This document shows, piece after piece, positions 51,671 through 59,422 of a DNA stretch of 64,000 nt. Each line of letters opens with the position of its first letter. Position 1 is the stretch's first letter. The stretch spans positions 124,001 to 188,000 of the forward strand of contig DATNEW010000041.1 of assembly GCA_035606695.1 (NCBI GenBank), written 5' to 3'. The position numbers were made by a program, and so were the translations under genes. Below the pieces are notes generated by a model, which searched no databases, was not told where the DNA came from, and saw nothing but the letters and a program-made list of their open reading frames with translations. This DNA comes from Gemmatimonadaceae bacterium. Lineage in GTDB: Bacteria; Gemmatimonadota; Gemmatimonadetes; Gemmatimonadales; Gemmatimonadaceae.

Positions 51671-52345
51671 ATGCGTCTTTCATCGTTCGTTGCCGTGTTG
51701 GTGGTTGGTGGAATCGCCGCGTCTCCGGTGTGTGCCCAGTCGGCTCAATCCGTCGATGGAATCCTCGACCGCGCGGTCGGGGCGTGGGCCAAGGTCCACA
51801 CCGTTCGCGGGGCATTCGAGCAGACCGTGACGAACCCGCTCACGGGCTCGAGCGCGACGGCGCGCGGTGACTTCTCACAGGAACGGCCGAACCGCCTGGC
51901 GATTCGCTTCAGCAGGCCCGATTCCGGTGCGATCGTGGCCGACGGCAAGTACCTCTGGGTGTACCTCCCGAGCACGGCGCCGGGCCAGGTGATCAAGCGT
52001 GCGGCGACGGATCGCGGGTCGGTGCCGATCGACGTCACCGGCCAGTTCCTCGACGCGCCGAAGTCGAAGTACGACATCACGGCGGCAGGCACGCGTACCG
52101 TGAGCGGCCATCCGGCGCACGGCCTGGCGCTGGTCGCGAAGCAGGGCGCGTCGTCGCCGGTGCTCAGGGCGACCGTCTGGGTCGACGATGATGATTCATT
52201 TATTCGAGAATTTGAATCGACGGAGCAGAGCGGGATCACGCGGCACGTCCGGCTCACGACGCTCGAGGTGAACGAGCCCGTGGCGCGCGAGGCGTTCGTG
52301 TTCAGCGTGCCGAAAGGCGCGCGGGTGATCGATCAGACGAAGTAG
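51671..52345 (+). CDS. lolA: outer-membrane lipoprotein carrier protein LolA
   Basis: 224 residues. MRLSSFVAVLVVGGIAASPVCAQ is the signal peptide. The mature part follows the LolA pattern: VHTVRGAFEQTVTNPLTG, ARGDFSQERPNRLAIRFSRP, GKYLWVYLPS and VWVDDDDSFIREFESTEQSG. It carries lipoproteins across the periplasm. Several lipoproteins are encoded in this window, consistent with need. Eight bases after the DAHP synthase stop. Confidence 0.9.
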   Translation: MRLSSFVAVLVVGGIAASPVCAQSAQSVDGILDRAVGAWAKVHTVRGAFEQTVTNPLTGSSATARGDFSQERPNRLAIRFSRPDSGAIVADGKYLWVYLPSTAPGQVIKRAATDRGSVPIDVTGQFLDAPKSKYDITAAGTRTVSGHPAHGLALVAKQGASSPVLRATVWVDDDDSFIREFESTEQSGITRHVRLTTLEVNEPVAREAFVFSVPKGARVIDQTK

Positions 52346-52387
52346 AGCGCTCGCGTGCGCATGTCTCAGGGTCAGGATGACAACGTT

Positions 52388-53974
52388 TTACTTCTTCGCC
52401 CGATCCAACAACTCCCGCTCGGTCTTCGCCCCACGCGCGAACGTCACCGCGCGGGCGATCATTTGATCGTCGCGAACCCGGCGAGCATACTCCGCCGCGT
52501 CGCCGAACGCGTAGCGCGCAGTCTCGTAGCCCAGCAAGCGATCGATCAACGGCGCGGCCGTCTCGAACGTCTTGTCGTCGAGCGTCACGCCGTGCGCCTT
52601 CATGCGCGCGCGAAGCGCCGCGCGCATGGCCGGCGTCACGACAAAATCGGGTGACGTCACCGCGTGCGAGGTCTTGAGCGACAACGCCTCTTCGGTGACG
52701 GCGTCGCGGAAGCTCGGAATCTGCTTGCCCAGCCCCCGCTGCAGCGCGCTGTCCGCCGCGCTCGGCTGGGTCATCGGGACGATCACGTCGGGCGTGATGC
52801 CACCGCCGCCAAGCACGGTTCGTCCCGCGTCGGTCTTGAACGTCGGCGGCTTCTTGCTGCTCGAGTCGGCATCGCTCCCGTCGGATGCATCACGCTTACG
52901 ATTGATGCTTCGCCCCGACGGCGTGAACCACAGCGCGGTCGTCAGCTTCGCCGCGCCGCCGTTCGCCAGCTGAAACACGTTCTGCGCGCTCCCCTTCCCG
53001 TAGGTCGTGGTGCCGAGCAGCACCGCGCGGTCGTGGTCCTGGAGCGCGCCCGAGACGATCTCCGCGGCGCTCGCGGTATTGCTGTCCACGAGAACCACGA
53101 GCGGCATGCTCGGCCACGGCTGCGCTTCACGATCGTCGTACGTCGCCGTCGCCTGCGGCGTGCGGCCGCGAATCGAGACGATGCGCTGATTGGGATTCAG
53201 AAAGAGGTCGCTCACGGCCACGCCCTGCGTGAGCAGTCCGCCCGGGTCGCCGCGCAGATCGAAGATCAGCGTCTGCATGCCGGCACCGCGCAGCGAATCG
53301 ATCGCGTGGCGAAGATCCGCGGCGGACTCCTCGCTGAAGATCGTCAGCGCGACATACCCCACGCCGTTGCCGAGCAGCTGTGCGTGCTGCACGGAACGCA
53401 CGTGAATTTCCTTGCGCGTGAGTGCGAACTTGAGCGGCGTCGGAACGCCCGGCCGCTCGATCGTGACGCGAACGACTGAATTCGGCTCGCCGCGCAGCGC
53501 TTTCTGTGCGGCATCGAGCGGCGCGCCGCGGAGGTCCTTGCCGTCGACTTCCGTGATGCGATCGCCGGCCTGAATCCCGGCGGCAAGCGCCGGTCCGCCC
53601 GGAAGCGGCGCGGCGACGATCACATAGCCGTCGCGGGCGTCGACTTGAATGCCGACACCCGCGTACCGCCCGGTCGTGCGCTCGGACAGCGACGCGGCAA
53701 GCTTCGGCGGCAGGTAGTTGCTGTGCGGATCGCCCAGTTCCCCGATCAATCCCTCGGCCGCATCGCGGTAGATCGTCGAATCGCTCAACGTATCGACGTA
53801 GTCGCGCGCGACGTGCTGCATGACTTCGGCGAACATGTGCGCGCGGTCGCCGGATCCGGTCAGCGACGCGGACACGCCGGTCGCCGAGCCAATCAAGCCT
53901 CGTTCGACGAGCCAGCCACCGGAGACCAGCGCGGTGCTCAACACCGCGACGGCCAGGATCGCGCGCGATTTCAT
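52388..53974 (-). CDS. S41-family carboxy-terminal processing peptidase
   Basis: 528 residues. A single N-terminal membrane/signal segment (MKSRAILAVAVLSTALVSGG), then a PDZ domain (GVGIQVDARDGYVIVAAPLPGGPALAAG, residues about 100-185) and the S41 core with VDSNTASAAEIVSGAL (nucleophile serine) and TTYGKGSAQNVF (lysine). It degrades periplasmic proteins from their C-termini. The start is ATG 53974; the frame is open upstream but there it only translates two repeat copies (GIPSEGAKRRSEEQ twice). GAGGAACA of the repeat is 10 bases before the ATG. It follows tmk. Confidence 0.93.
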   Translation of the reverse strand: MKSRAILAVAVLSTALVSGGWLVERGLIGSATGVSASLTGSGDRAHMFAEVMQHVARDYVDTLSDSTIYRDAAEGLIGELGDPHSNYLPPKLAASLSERTTGRYAGVGIQVDARDGYVIVAAPLPGGPALAAGIQAGDRITEVDGKDLRGAPLDAAQKALRGEPNSVVRVTIERPGVPTPLKFALTRKEIHVRSVQHAQLLGNGVGYVALTIFSEESAADLRHAIDSLRGAGMQTLIFDLRGDPGGLLTQGVAVSDLFLNPNQRIVSIRGRTPQATATYDDREAQPWPSMPLVVLVDSNTASAAEIVSGALQDHDRAVLLGTTTYGKGSAQNVFQLANGGAAKLTTALWFTPSGRSINRKRDASDGSDADSSSKKPPTFKTDAGRTVLGGGGITPDVIVPMTQPSAADSALQRGLGKQIPSFRDAVTEEALSLKTSHAVTSPDFVVTPAMRAALRARMKAHGVTLDDKTFETAAPLIDRLLGYETARYAFGDAAEYARRVRDDQMIARAVTFARGAKTERELLDRAKK

Positions 53975-53980
53975 TAAAGA

Positions 53981-54081
53981 TTGTTCCTCACTGCGGCGCT
54001 TCGCACCTTCGCTCGGAATTCCGCCGAGAAAATAGGATTGTTCCTCACTGCGGCGCTTCGCACCTTCGCTCGGAATTCCGC
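53981..54081 (-). repeat. two perfect copies of the 44-bp intercistronic repeat (family 2)
   Basis: The 44-bp segment TTGTTCCTCACTGCGGCGCT...GGAATTCCGC is present at 53981-54024 and again at 54038-54081 without mismatch, 57 bases apart. It fills the space between tmk and the S41 peptidase gene. In the transcription direction each copy starts at GCGGAATTCC and ends in GTGAGGAACAA, which can serve as a ribosome-binding site. Confidence 0.95.
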
Positions 54082-54089
54082 ACAAAGAG

Positions 54090-54767
54090 TCACTCGCTCA
54101 AAAGGAAAATATCGGGCCAGCGCTCGCCGAGCGTCGCACGCAAACGCGCGAAAACCTCCGCCTCGGTTCCGCGGGCGTCCACGATCACGACCGGCCCACA
54201 CTCGGGATGCGCGCGCTGCCACTCGGGCTTGGCGAACGTGTCGAACGCATGGGCGACACGCTCGTGAAATTCAAGCTCGGCGCGCTCCATGCGGTCCCGC
54301 TCGCCGCGCTGGATCGCTCGCTCGAGTCCTTGCTCGACGGGCAGCATCAGCAGCAGCGTGAGATCCGGCTGAAGCCGCTGCGTCGCGAAAACATTCGCGG
54401 CGCTCAGCTCGTCTTCCGGCAGGCCGCGTCCAATGCCCTGATAGGCGTACGTCGCGAGAAAAAACCGATCGATGAGCACGATGGCGCCCTGGTCGAGCAC
54501 CGGCCGGATCTCGCGCTCGACCAGCTGAGCGCGCGATGCCATGAACAACAACGCCTCGCTGCGGGGGACGATGTCCGACGCGGGATCGAGCAGGATGCGG
54601 CGAATCTCGTCGCCGACGACGGTTCCCCCAGGCTCGCGCAGCGCCACCACCATCTGCCCGTGCGCGCCGAGCCATTCGGCGAGCAGCCGGAGCTGCGTGG
54701 TCTTACCCGCGCCTTCGGGCCCTTCGAGCACCACGAGGAGGCCGCGCGCCATGGTGCGCCGCGTCAC
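54090..54767 (-). CDS. tmk: thymidylate kinase
   Basis: Phosphorylates dTMP to dTDP. 225 residues from GTG 54767; ATG 54752 is an alternative. P-loop LEGPEGAGKTTQLRLLA, REPGGTVVGDEIR (DRX-like substrate loop), and LIDRFFLATYAYQGIGRGL are diagnostic. GTGA overlaps the YlbF-like stop. Part of the rpmE-prfA-prmC-ylbF-like-tmk-ctp run. Confidence 0.95.
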   Translation of the reverse strand: MTRRTMARGLLVVLEGPEGAGKTTQLRLLAEWLGAHGQMVVALREPGGTVVGDEIRRILLDPASDIVPRSEALLFMASRAQLVEREIRPVLDQGAIVLIDRFFLATYAYQGIGRGLPEDELSAANVFATQRLQPDLTLLLMLPVEQGLERAIQRGERDRMERAELEFHERVAHAFDTFAKPEWQRAHPECGPVVIVDARGTEAEVFARLRATLGERWPDIFLLSE

Positions 54768-55117
54768 CCAAGCGTGATGATCGGACTGGCCGCGCCCTTC
54801 TCGATGCCTTCGACGATCCAGTCGTTCACTTTCCCCATGATCTTGTCGAAGTTTTCCTGCGCCGCCAGCACGCGCTGGTACGACGTCCGGGTCTGCACCT
54901 GTGACAACAGCGTGTCGAGCTCGCGCTCCATGTCTTCGGTCGGCCGCTGGCCCTGCGACAGCATGCGCTGCGCGTTGACGCGAAGCTGCTCCATCTTCTG
55001 CAGCAGCGCCACGGTGTCCTTGTCCTCGTTCAACGCATCCGAGGAGCGTTTCACTTCCTTGTACTCGGTGCTCTGGCCGATCAGGCGGCCGAGCTCCTTT
55101 GCCTTGTCCTCGATCAT
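54764..55117 (-). CDS. YlbF/YmcA-family (DUF964) helical protein
   Basis: 117 residues from ATG 55117, preceded by AGGAG. Almost entirely helical: KAKELGRLIGQSTEYKEVKRSSDAL, then ALLQKMEQLRVNAQRML. The family includes YlbF, YmcA and YheA; in Bacillus YlbF/YmcA/YaaT act with RNase Y and in development. Role here unknown. In one transcript with prmC and tmk. Confidence 0.8.
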   Translation of the reverse strand: MIEDKAKELGRLIGQSTEYKEVKRSSDALNEDKDTVALLQKMEQLRVNAQRMLSQGQRPTEDMERELDTLLSQVQTRTSYQRVLAAQENFDKIMGKVNDWIVEGIEKGAASPIITLG

Positions 55118-55127
55118 CGCATTCTCC

Positions 55128-56021
55128 TCAGGTCGCCTGACGCCTCGCGAGCACGAAACGCTCGCGGCCAAACAGATCCAGCTCGACTCGAATTCTGTGG
55201 AACCGCCGTTCGCGACTGACCAACTCGGCGACGAGCGAGGCGCGGCGCGCGTCCACTTCCAGCGCGATCAGGCCGCCCGGGCTCAGCACCTCCGCGGCTT
55301 GGCGCACGAGTCGCGCCGTCGCGGTCATGCCGTCCGCGCCGCTGAACAGCGCGACCGCCGGCTCCCAATCACGCACGGCCGCCGGCAGTGTTTCCGCCTC
55401 GCCCAGTGCAATGTAGGGCGGGTTGGAAACGACGACACGCGCGCGGACGTCGAGCAGCGGCGCCAGGAGCGACCCGTGCACGAGATCCACCGGCGCGCGC
55501 CGCACCGCGGCACACAGCTCGACGTTATGTCTCGCGACCGCGAGCGCGTCGAGCGAGATGTCGGTGCCGTACACGCGCGAGAACGTCCCTTCGCTGGCGA
55601 GCGCGATGGCGATCGCGCCCGAACCGACGCCGACGTCCACTGCGACGCCGCCGTGTTCACCGCGCGTCTCGTCGAGCACGAGATCGACGATCTGCTCGGT
55701 CTCGGGCCGCGGGATCAACACGCGCTCGTCGACGTCCAATGTGAGATTTCTAAATGCGGCGCGGCCGACGGCGTACGCGAGCGGCGCGCCCTGAATGCGG
55801 CGCGCCATCGCTTGCCTGGCGCGGTCGAACGTCTCGCGATCGACCAGCAGCTCGCCGTTCGCGATGGGCCAGAAACGCGGCGCGTCGTAGAGCGCGGCGA
55901 CGATCTCGCGCGCCTCTGACGTCGGCTCGGCAATCCCTTCTCGCTGAAACGCGCCCGCGAGCATGTCGACGAGCCGGCTCACGGAAACCGACGTGAGCTG
56001 CTGAACCAGCTCGCCCGTCAT
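55128..56021 (-). CDS. prmC: peptide chain release factor N5-glutamine methyltransferase
   Basis: Methylates the GGQ glutamine of RF1/RF2. 297 residues: an N-terminal helical RF-binding domain (1-75), VDVGVGSGAIAIALA (SAM loop), and the catalytic VVSNPPYIAL. The ATG overlaps the stop of prfA, its substrate (ATGA), the usual arrangement. Confidence 0.95.
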   Translation of the reverse strand: MTGELVQQLTSVSVSRLVDMLAGAFQREGIAEPTSEAREIVAALYDAPRFWPIANGELLVDRETFDRARQAMARRIQGAPLAYAVGRAAFRNLTLDVDERVLIPRPETEQIVDLVLDETRGEHGGVAVDVGVGSGAIAIALASEGTFSRVYGTDISLDALAVARHNVELCAAVRRAPVDLVHGSLLAPLLDVRARVVVSNPPYIALGEAETLPAAVRDWEPAVALFSGADGMTATARLVRQAAEVLSPGGLIALEVDARRASLVAELVSRERRFHRIRVELDLFGRERFVLARRQAT

Positions 56022-57088
56022 TCCGTGCCTCCGAGCTGCTCCTCGACGTCGGCGAGACGCAGCGCTTCGATCACCGGACCGATGTTGCCGTCGACGAAGC
56101 CCTGCAGATCGTGCGTCGTCCAGCCGATGCGATGATCCGTGACGCGGCTTTGCGGATAGTTGTAGGTGCGAATCTTCGCCGAGCGATCGCCGGTGCCCAC
56201 CTGCGTCTTGCGCATGCGGGCGCGTTCCGCCTCCTGCTCGGCGATGCGCATGTCGAGCAGCCGCGCGCGCAGGACTTCCATGGCCTTGAGCTTGTTCTGA
56301 AGCTGGGATTTCTGATCCTGCTGGCTGACCACGAGCCCGGTCGGAAGATGCGTGATGCGCACCGCCGAATCCGTGGTGTTCACGCTCTGGCCACCCGGTC
56401 CCGACGAGCGAAACACGTCGATGCGAAGATCCTTGTCCTCGATCTTCACGTCGACCTCTTCGGCCTCGGGCAGCACGGCGACCGTTGCCGCGGAGGTGTG
56501 AATGCGCCCCTGCGCCTCGGTGGCCGGCACGCGCTGCACGCGATGCACGCCGGACTCCCAGCGGAGATTGCCGAACGGGGTATCGCCAGTAATCTTGAAT
56601 ACTACTTCTTTAATTCCGCCGAGTGGCGCGTCGGACATCGACATGACCTCGATACGCATGCCGTGGCGCTCGATGTACCGCGTATACATGCGATGCAGAT
56701 CCGCGGCGAACAGCGCCGCTTCGTCGCCGCCGGTGCCGGCGCGGATCTCGACGATGGCGTTGCGGTCGTCCAGCGGATCGCGCGGAATGAGCGCAGGCAG
56801 CAGCCGCGCCTCGAGATCGGCGATCGTGGCCTCGAGCCGTGCGACGTCGGCGCGTGCTTCGGCGGCCATCTCGGGGTCGTCAATGGAAACGAGCTCGCGC
56901 GACTGCACGAGCTCGTTTTCAGCCTTCTGGAGTTGGGCGGCCATCTCGACCACCGGGGTCAACCGGCGGTGCTCCCGGCCGAGCTCCGCAAATTCTTTTG
57001 CGTCTCGGAGCCCGGCTGGATTGGCGAGCGCCCGTTCGACCTCGTCGGCACGGGCGAGCGCCGCCGCTAAACGATCGCGGAGCGCCAG
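56018..57088 (-). CDS. prfA: peptide chain release factor 1, no canonical start codon at the conserved N-terminus
   Basis: Terminates translation at UAA/UAG. 356 residues if started at CTG 57088. VPATEAQGRIHTS carries the RF1 PAT tripeptide and SSGPGGQSVNTTDSAVRI the GGQ. Residues 1-42 (LALRDRLAAALARADEVERA..., RDAKEFAELGREHRRLTPVVE) match the RF1 N-terminal domain and are in frame, yet between the upstream TAA (57101-57103, the rpmE stop) and TTG 56962 there is no ATG, GTG or TTG. AAGG stands five bases before the CTG. Either CTG is used, translation starts at TTG 56962 giving 314 residues and losing a conserved helix, or the sequence has an error. Confidence 0.9.
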   Translation of the reverse strand: MALRDRLAAALARADEVERALANPAGLRDAKEFAELGREHRRLTPVVEMAAQLQKAENELVQSRELVSIDDPEMAAEARADVARLEATIADLEARLLPALIPRDPLDDRNAIVEIRAGTGGDEAALFAADLHRMYTRYIERHGMRIEVMSMSDAPLGGIKEVVFKITGDTPFGNLRWESGVHRVQRVPATEAQGRIHTSAATVAVLPEAEEVDVKIEDKDLRIDVFRSSGPGGQSVNTTDSAVRITHLPTGLVVSQQDQKSQLQNKLKAMEVLRARLLDMRIAEQEAERARMRKTQVGTGDRSAKIRTYNYPQSRVTDHRIGWTTHDLQGFVDGNIGPVIEALRLADVEEQLGGTE

Positions 57089-57100
57089 AGAATCCTTGCC

Positions 57101-57361
57101 TTAGCTCGCGCTGTTCGCGGTGGCCGCGGTGGCCGCGGTCGCTTTTGCCTCACCCTTGGATTCCGGCTTGGCGAACTTCTGACGGAAGCGCTCGATACGG
57201 CCGGCGGTGTCCATGAGGCGCTGCTTGCCCGTGAAGAACGGGTGGCACGCGGCGCACACGTCCGTGTGAATCTCGGCCTGCGTGGAACGGGTCTGGAACG
57301 TATTACCGCAGGCGCACTTCACAGTTGCCGTGGCGTATTCGGGATGGATGTCGGCTTTCAT
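57101..57361 (-). CDS. rpmE: 50S ribosomal protein L31
   Basis: 86 residues. [22 protein letters not shown] and [25 protein letters not shown] are the L31 consensus; the CAC...CAAC cysteines show the zinc-binding (C+) form. A short Ala/Thr tail follows. First gene of the minus-strand run down to the S41 peptidase; its stop TAA is 12 bases from the proposed prfA start. Confidence 0.97.
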   Translation of the reverse strand: MKADIHPEYATATVKCACGNTFQTRSTQAEIHTDVCAACHPFFTGKQRLMDTAGRIERFRQKFAKPESKGEAKATAATAATANSAS

Positions 57362-57467
57362 GACGAGCCTCATTGATTCGTGGAGCGCGAAACCGTGGAG
57401 CACGGCGCCCGAGAGTGGGTCACCGCAACCTCCAGCGTGCACGCTGCCGGTTATGTGCTAGCCTCGG

Positions 57468-57496
57468 AATATACCCCGCTCGAGCGTAACACACAA
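57468..57496 (-). promoter_or_regulatory. candidate promoter of the rpmE-prfA-prmC-tmk operon
   Basis: On the minus strand TTGTGT (3/6) and TATATT (5/6) are spaced by 17 bases. Transcription would start near 57461, about 100 bases before rpmE. Confidence 0.5.
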
Positions 57497-57553
57497 GATC
57501 GCAACGGGTTACTGAGAGTGCCGTTGTGTCATCCTGAGCATTACCTTGCGCCC

Positions 57554-58237
57554 ATGGCCGACCTCGAACACCTCTTCGCCAACAATCACCGCTGGGCCTC
57601 CAAGGTCGTGGCGGACCATCCGCGCTTTTTCGCCGAGCTGGCCGCGCAGCAGGCGCCGGAATATTTGTGGATCGGCTGCTCGGATTCTCGGGTTCCGGCG
57701 AACGAAATCGTCAATCTGCTCCCGGGCGAGCTGTTCGTGCATCGCAACGTCGCGAACGTCGTCGTGCACACAGACCTCAACTGTCTTTCCGTCCTGCAGT
57801 TCGCCGTCGACGTGCTGCACGTCAAGCACATCATGGTCGTGGGCCACTACGGCTGCGGCGGCGTACGCGCGGCGCTCGAGGGCAACAAGCTCGGGTTGAT
57901 CGACAATTGGCTGCGGCACGTGCGCGATGTGTATCTGTCGCATCGCGCGCTCGTGGATGCCGCGGGCAAGACGGCCGCCCCCGACCGGCTGTGCGAGCTC
58001 AACGCGATCGAGCAGGCGCAGCACATCTGCGAGACCACCATCGTGCAGGACGCGTGGGCGCGCGGGCGACCGCTCACGGTGCACGCGTGGGTCTATTCAC
58101 TGCGCGACGGGTTGCTGCGTGACATCGGCTTCAGTGCCGACTCGGCGTCGCGCGTGGAGGTCGCGTACAAAGCCGCGCTGAACGGCGTACGGGCCGCCGG
58201 CGGCGAACCGGAGCGGCGCCCCGCGATCACGCGCTAG
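57554..58237 (+). CDS. can: beta-class carbonic anhydrase
   Basis: Interconverts CO2 and bicarbonate. 227 residues; zinc ligands are in GCSDSRVP (Cys, Asp) and GHYGCGGVRAAL (His, Cys). ADLEHLFANNHRWA, HRNVANVV and VHAWVYSLRDGLL match E. coli Can-type enzymes. ATG 57554 fits the family start. Its stop overlaps the end of a broken convergent gene. Confidence 0.95.
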   Translation: MADLEHLFANNHRWASKVVADHPRFFAELAAQQAPEYLWIGCSDSRVPANEIVNLLPGELFVHRNVANVVVHTDLNCLSVLQFAVDVLHVKHIMVVGHYGCGGVRAALEGNKLGLIDNWLRHVRDVYLSHRALVDAAGKTAAPDRLCELNAIEQAQHICETTIVQDAWARGRPLTVHAWVYSLRDGLLRDIGFSADSASRVEVAYKAALNGVRAAGGEPERRPAITR

Positions 58238-58486
58238 GGATATGGAATGCCGGCGGCGAACAATCCCGCCAACGCGCCGATCAATGCGCCGGCGAGTGCG
58301 CCGCCCAACACCGCACCTAGGGTCGCGTGACACCCCGGCGAGTCGCACACGCCATTTACGAACTCATATGTGGCCCAGCCGCCAAGTACGCTCCCACTCG
58401 CGGCTCCGATCGCCGACCACGCTCGGCAGCGCGAATGTGATGGTCGTCACCAGGAGCCACACAAAACGCTTCACGATCATGAACAT
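58234..58486 (-). pseudogene. frameshifted small exported glycine-zipper protein
   Basis: From ATG 58486 the frame reads a good signal peptide (MFMIVKRFVWLLVTTITFAL, then PSVVG) and stops soon after in a nonsense tail. In the neighbouring frame, from about 58413, an open stretch reads AIGAASGSVLGGW, ATYEFVNGVCDSPGCH and AVLGGALAGALIGALAGLF down to the TAG at 58236-58234. It is an obvious glycine-zipper membrane segment with two cysteines. Removing one base near 58411-58416 joins the halves into a protein of about 83 residues. So this is a recent frameshift, a sequencing error, or a programmed shift. Confidence 0.65.
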
Positions 58487-58501
58487 AGGTGTATTCGTGG
58501 T

Positions 58502-58530
58502 TTGACACTATCGAACGCCCGGACTAACTT
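58502..58530 (+). promoter_or_regulatory. candidate promoter for the Crp/Fnr-family gene
   Basis: A perfect -35 TTGACA is followed after 17 bases by TAACTT (3/6 to TATAAT). It lies about 105 bases before the proposed start of the regulator. Confidence 0.5.
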
Positions 58531-58633
58531 CGCGCCGACTGTTTCGTGCTGCTCCGTGCTGTTCGTCGCTCGGTTGCCCGGCCCGGCGCCGCCTGCCACT
58601 GGCACCGTCCGTTTCCCGCAATCCGGTCCGATC

Positions 58634-59314
58634 TTGCAAACAACCACCGCCGACTTCCTCGCCACGGTCCCGCTCTTCTCCGGACTCGATCGCGTCGAGC
58701 TCGAACGTTTCGCCGAGCTGACGCGCGAGAAGTTCTATCCGCGCGGCAGCGTGATTCTGTTCGAGAACGACCCGGGCGATTCCCTCTTCGTCGTTCGTCA
58801 GGGGCGCGTGAAGGTCGTACTCATCGGCGAGGATGGGCGCGAAGTCATCCTCGGCGTACTCGGGGTGAGCGAGCATTTCGGGGAGCTCGCGCTCATCGAC
58901 GACCGGCCGCGTTCCGCCCACGTGATCGCGATGGAGGATGCGCATCTCCTCGTGCTGCGCCGTGAGGATTTCAGAAAGCGGGTCGAATCGTCGCCGGCCG
59001 TGGCGTGGTCGCTGTTGACCGAGCTGTCGCGCCGCTTGCGTCGCGCGGATGAAAAGATCGGCGGCCTCGTGCTGCTCGACGTGCCGGGCCGCATTGCGCG
59101 GCTGCTGCTCGATCTCGCGGAGGAGGCGGGCGGGAACACGATCGAGAAGCCGCTGACGCACCAGACCATCGCCCAGATGATCGGCGCGAGCCGCGAAACC
59201 GTGTCGCGCGCGATGAAGGACTTTCAGGATGCCAACTGGGTATCGGTGGAGCGCCGGCGCATCACGTTGTCCGACCGCGCGGCGTTGGAGCAGCGCGCGC
59301 AGGCACGCGTGTGA
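58634..59314 (+). CDS. Crp/Fnr-family transcriptional regulator
   Basis: 226 residues if started at TTG 58634 (LQTTTADFLATVPLFSGLD); the frame is open to 58370 but the family begins here. An N-terminal cyclic-nucleotide-binding-like beta barrel (YPRGSVILFENDPGDSLFVVRQGRVKVV, FGELALIDDRPRSAHVIA) and a C-terminal helix-turn-helix (TIAQMIGASRETVSRAMKDF). No N-terminal cysteine cluster, so it is not FNR-like; a CRP-type ligand is possible. A GTGA-N6-TCAC palindrome, the shape of a CRP site, lies just after its stop. Confidence 0.88.
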   Translation: MQTTTADFLATVPLFSGLDRVELERFAELTREKFYPRGSVILFENDPGDSLFVVRQGRVKVVLIGEDGREVILGVLGVSEHFGELALIDDRPRSAHVIAMEDAHLLVLRREDFRKRVESSPAVAWSLLTELSRRLRRADEKIGGLVLLDVPGRIARLLLDLAEEAGGNTIEKPLTHQTIAQMIGASRETVSRAMKDFQDANWVSVERRRITLSDRAALEQRAQARV

Positions 59315-59327
59315 TCTGCGTCCGCGG

Positions 59328-59354
59328 GCGCCGGTGACTAACGTCACACGGCGC
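59328..59354 (+). promoter_or_regulatory. CRP-type palindrome inside a hairpin, between the regulator and an MBL gene
   Basis: GTGACTAACGTCAC (59334-59347) equals GTGA-N6-TCAC, the core of the CRP operator, and is nested in a larger stem (GCGCCG with CGGCGC, one bulged A). It lies 14 bases after the regulator's stop and 70 bases before the next start. It may be an operator for the MBL gene, a terminator, or both. No T run follows. Confidence 0.45.
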
Positions 59355-59422
59355 TCGTGACACCCTTCCTAGCCCTTTTTGACCGATTCCCCAATCTTAT
59401 CGCCTAGCGCTGAGGCGCTGAT

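Noticed and set aside
53975-54085. Longer N-terminus for the S41 peptidase
   Set aside because: The extra codons translate the two 44-bp repeats (GIPSEGAKRRSEEQ twice); the signal segment starts at ATG 53974.
54207-55919. Plus-strand open frame of 570 codons
   Set aside because: Runs antisense across tmk, the ylbF-like gene and prmC, all firmly identified.
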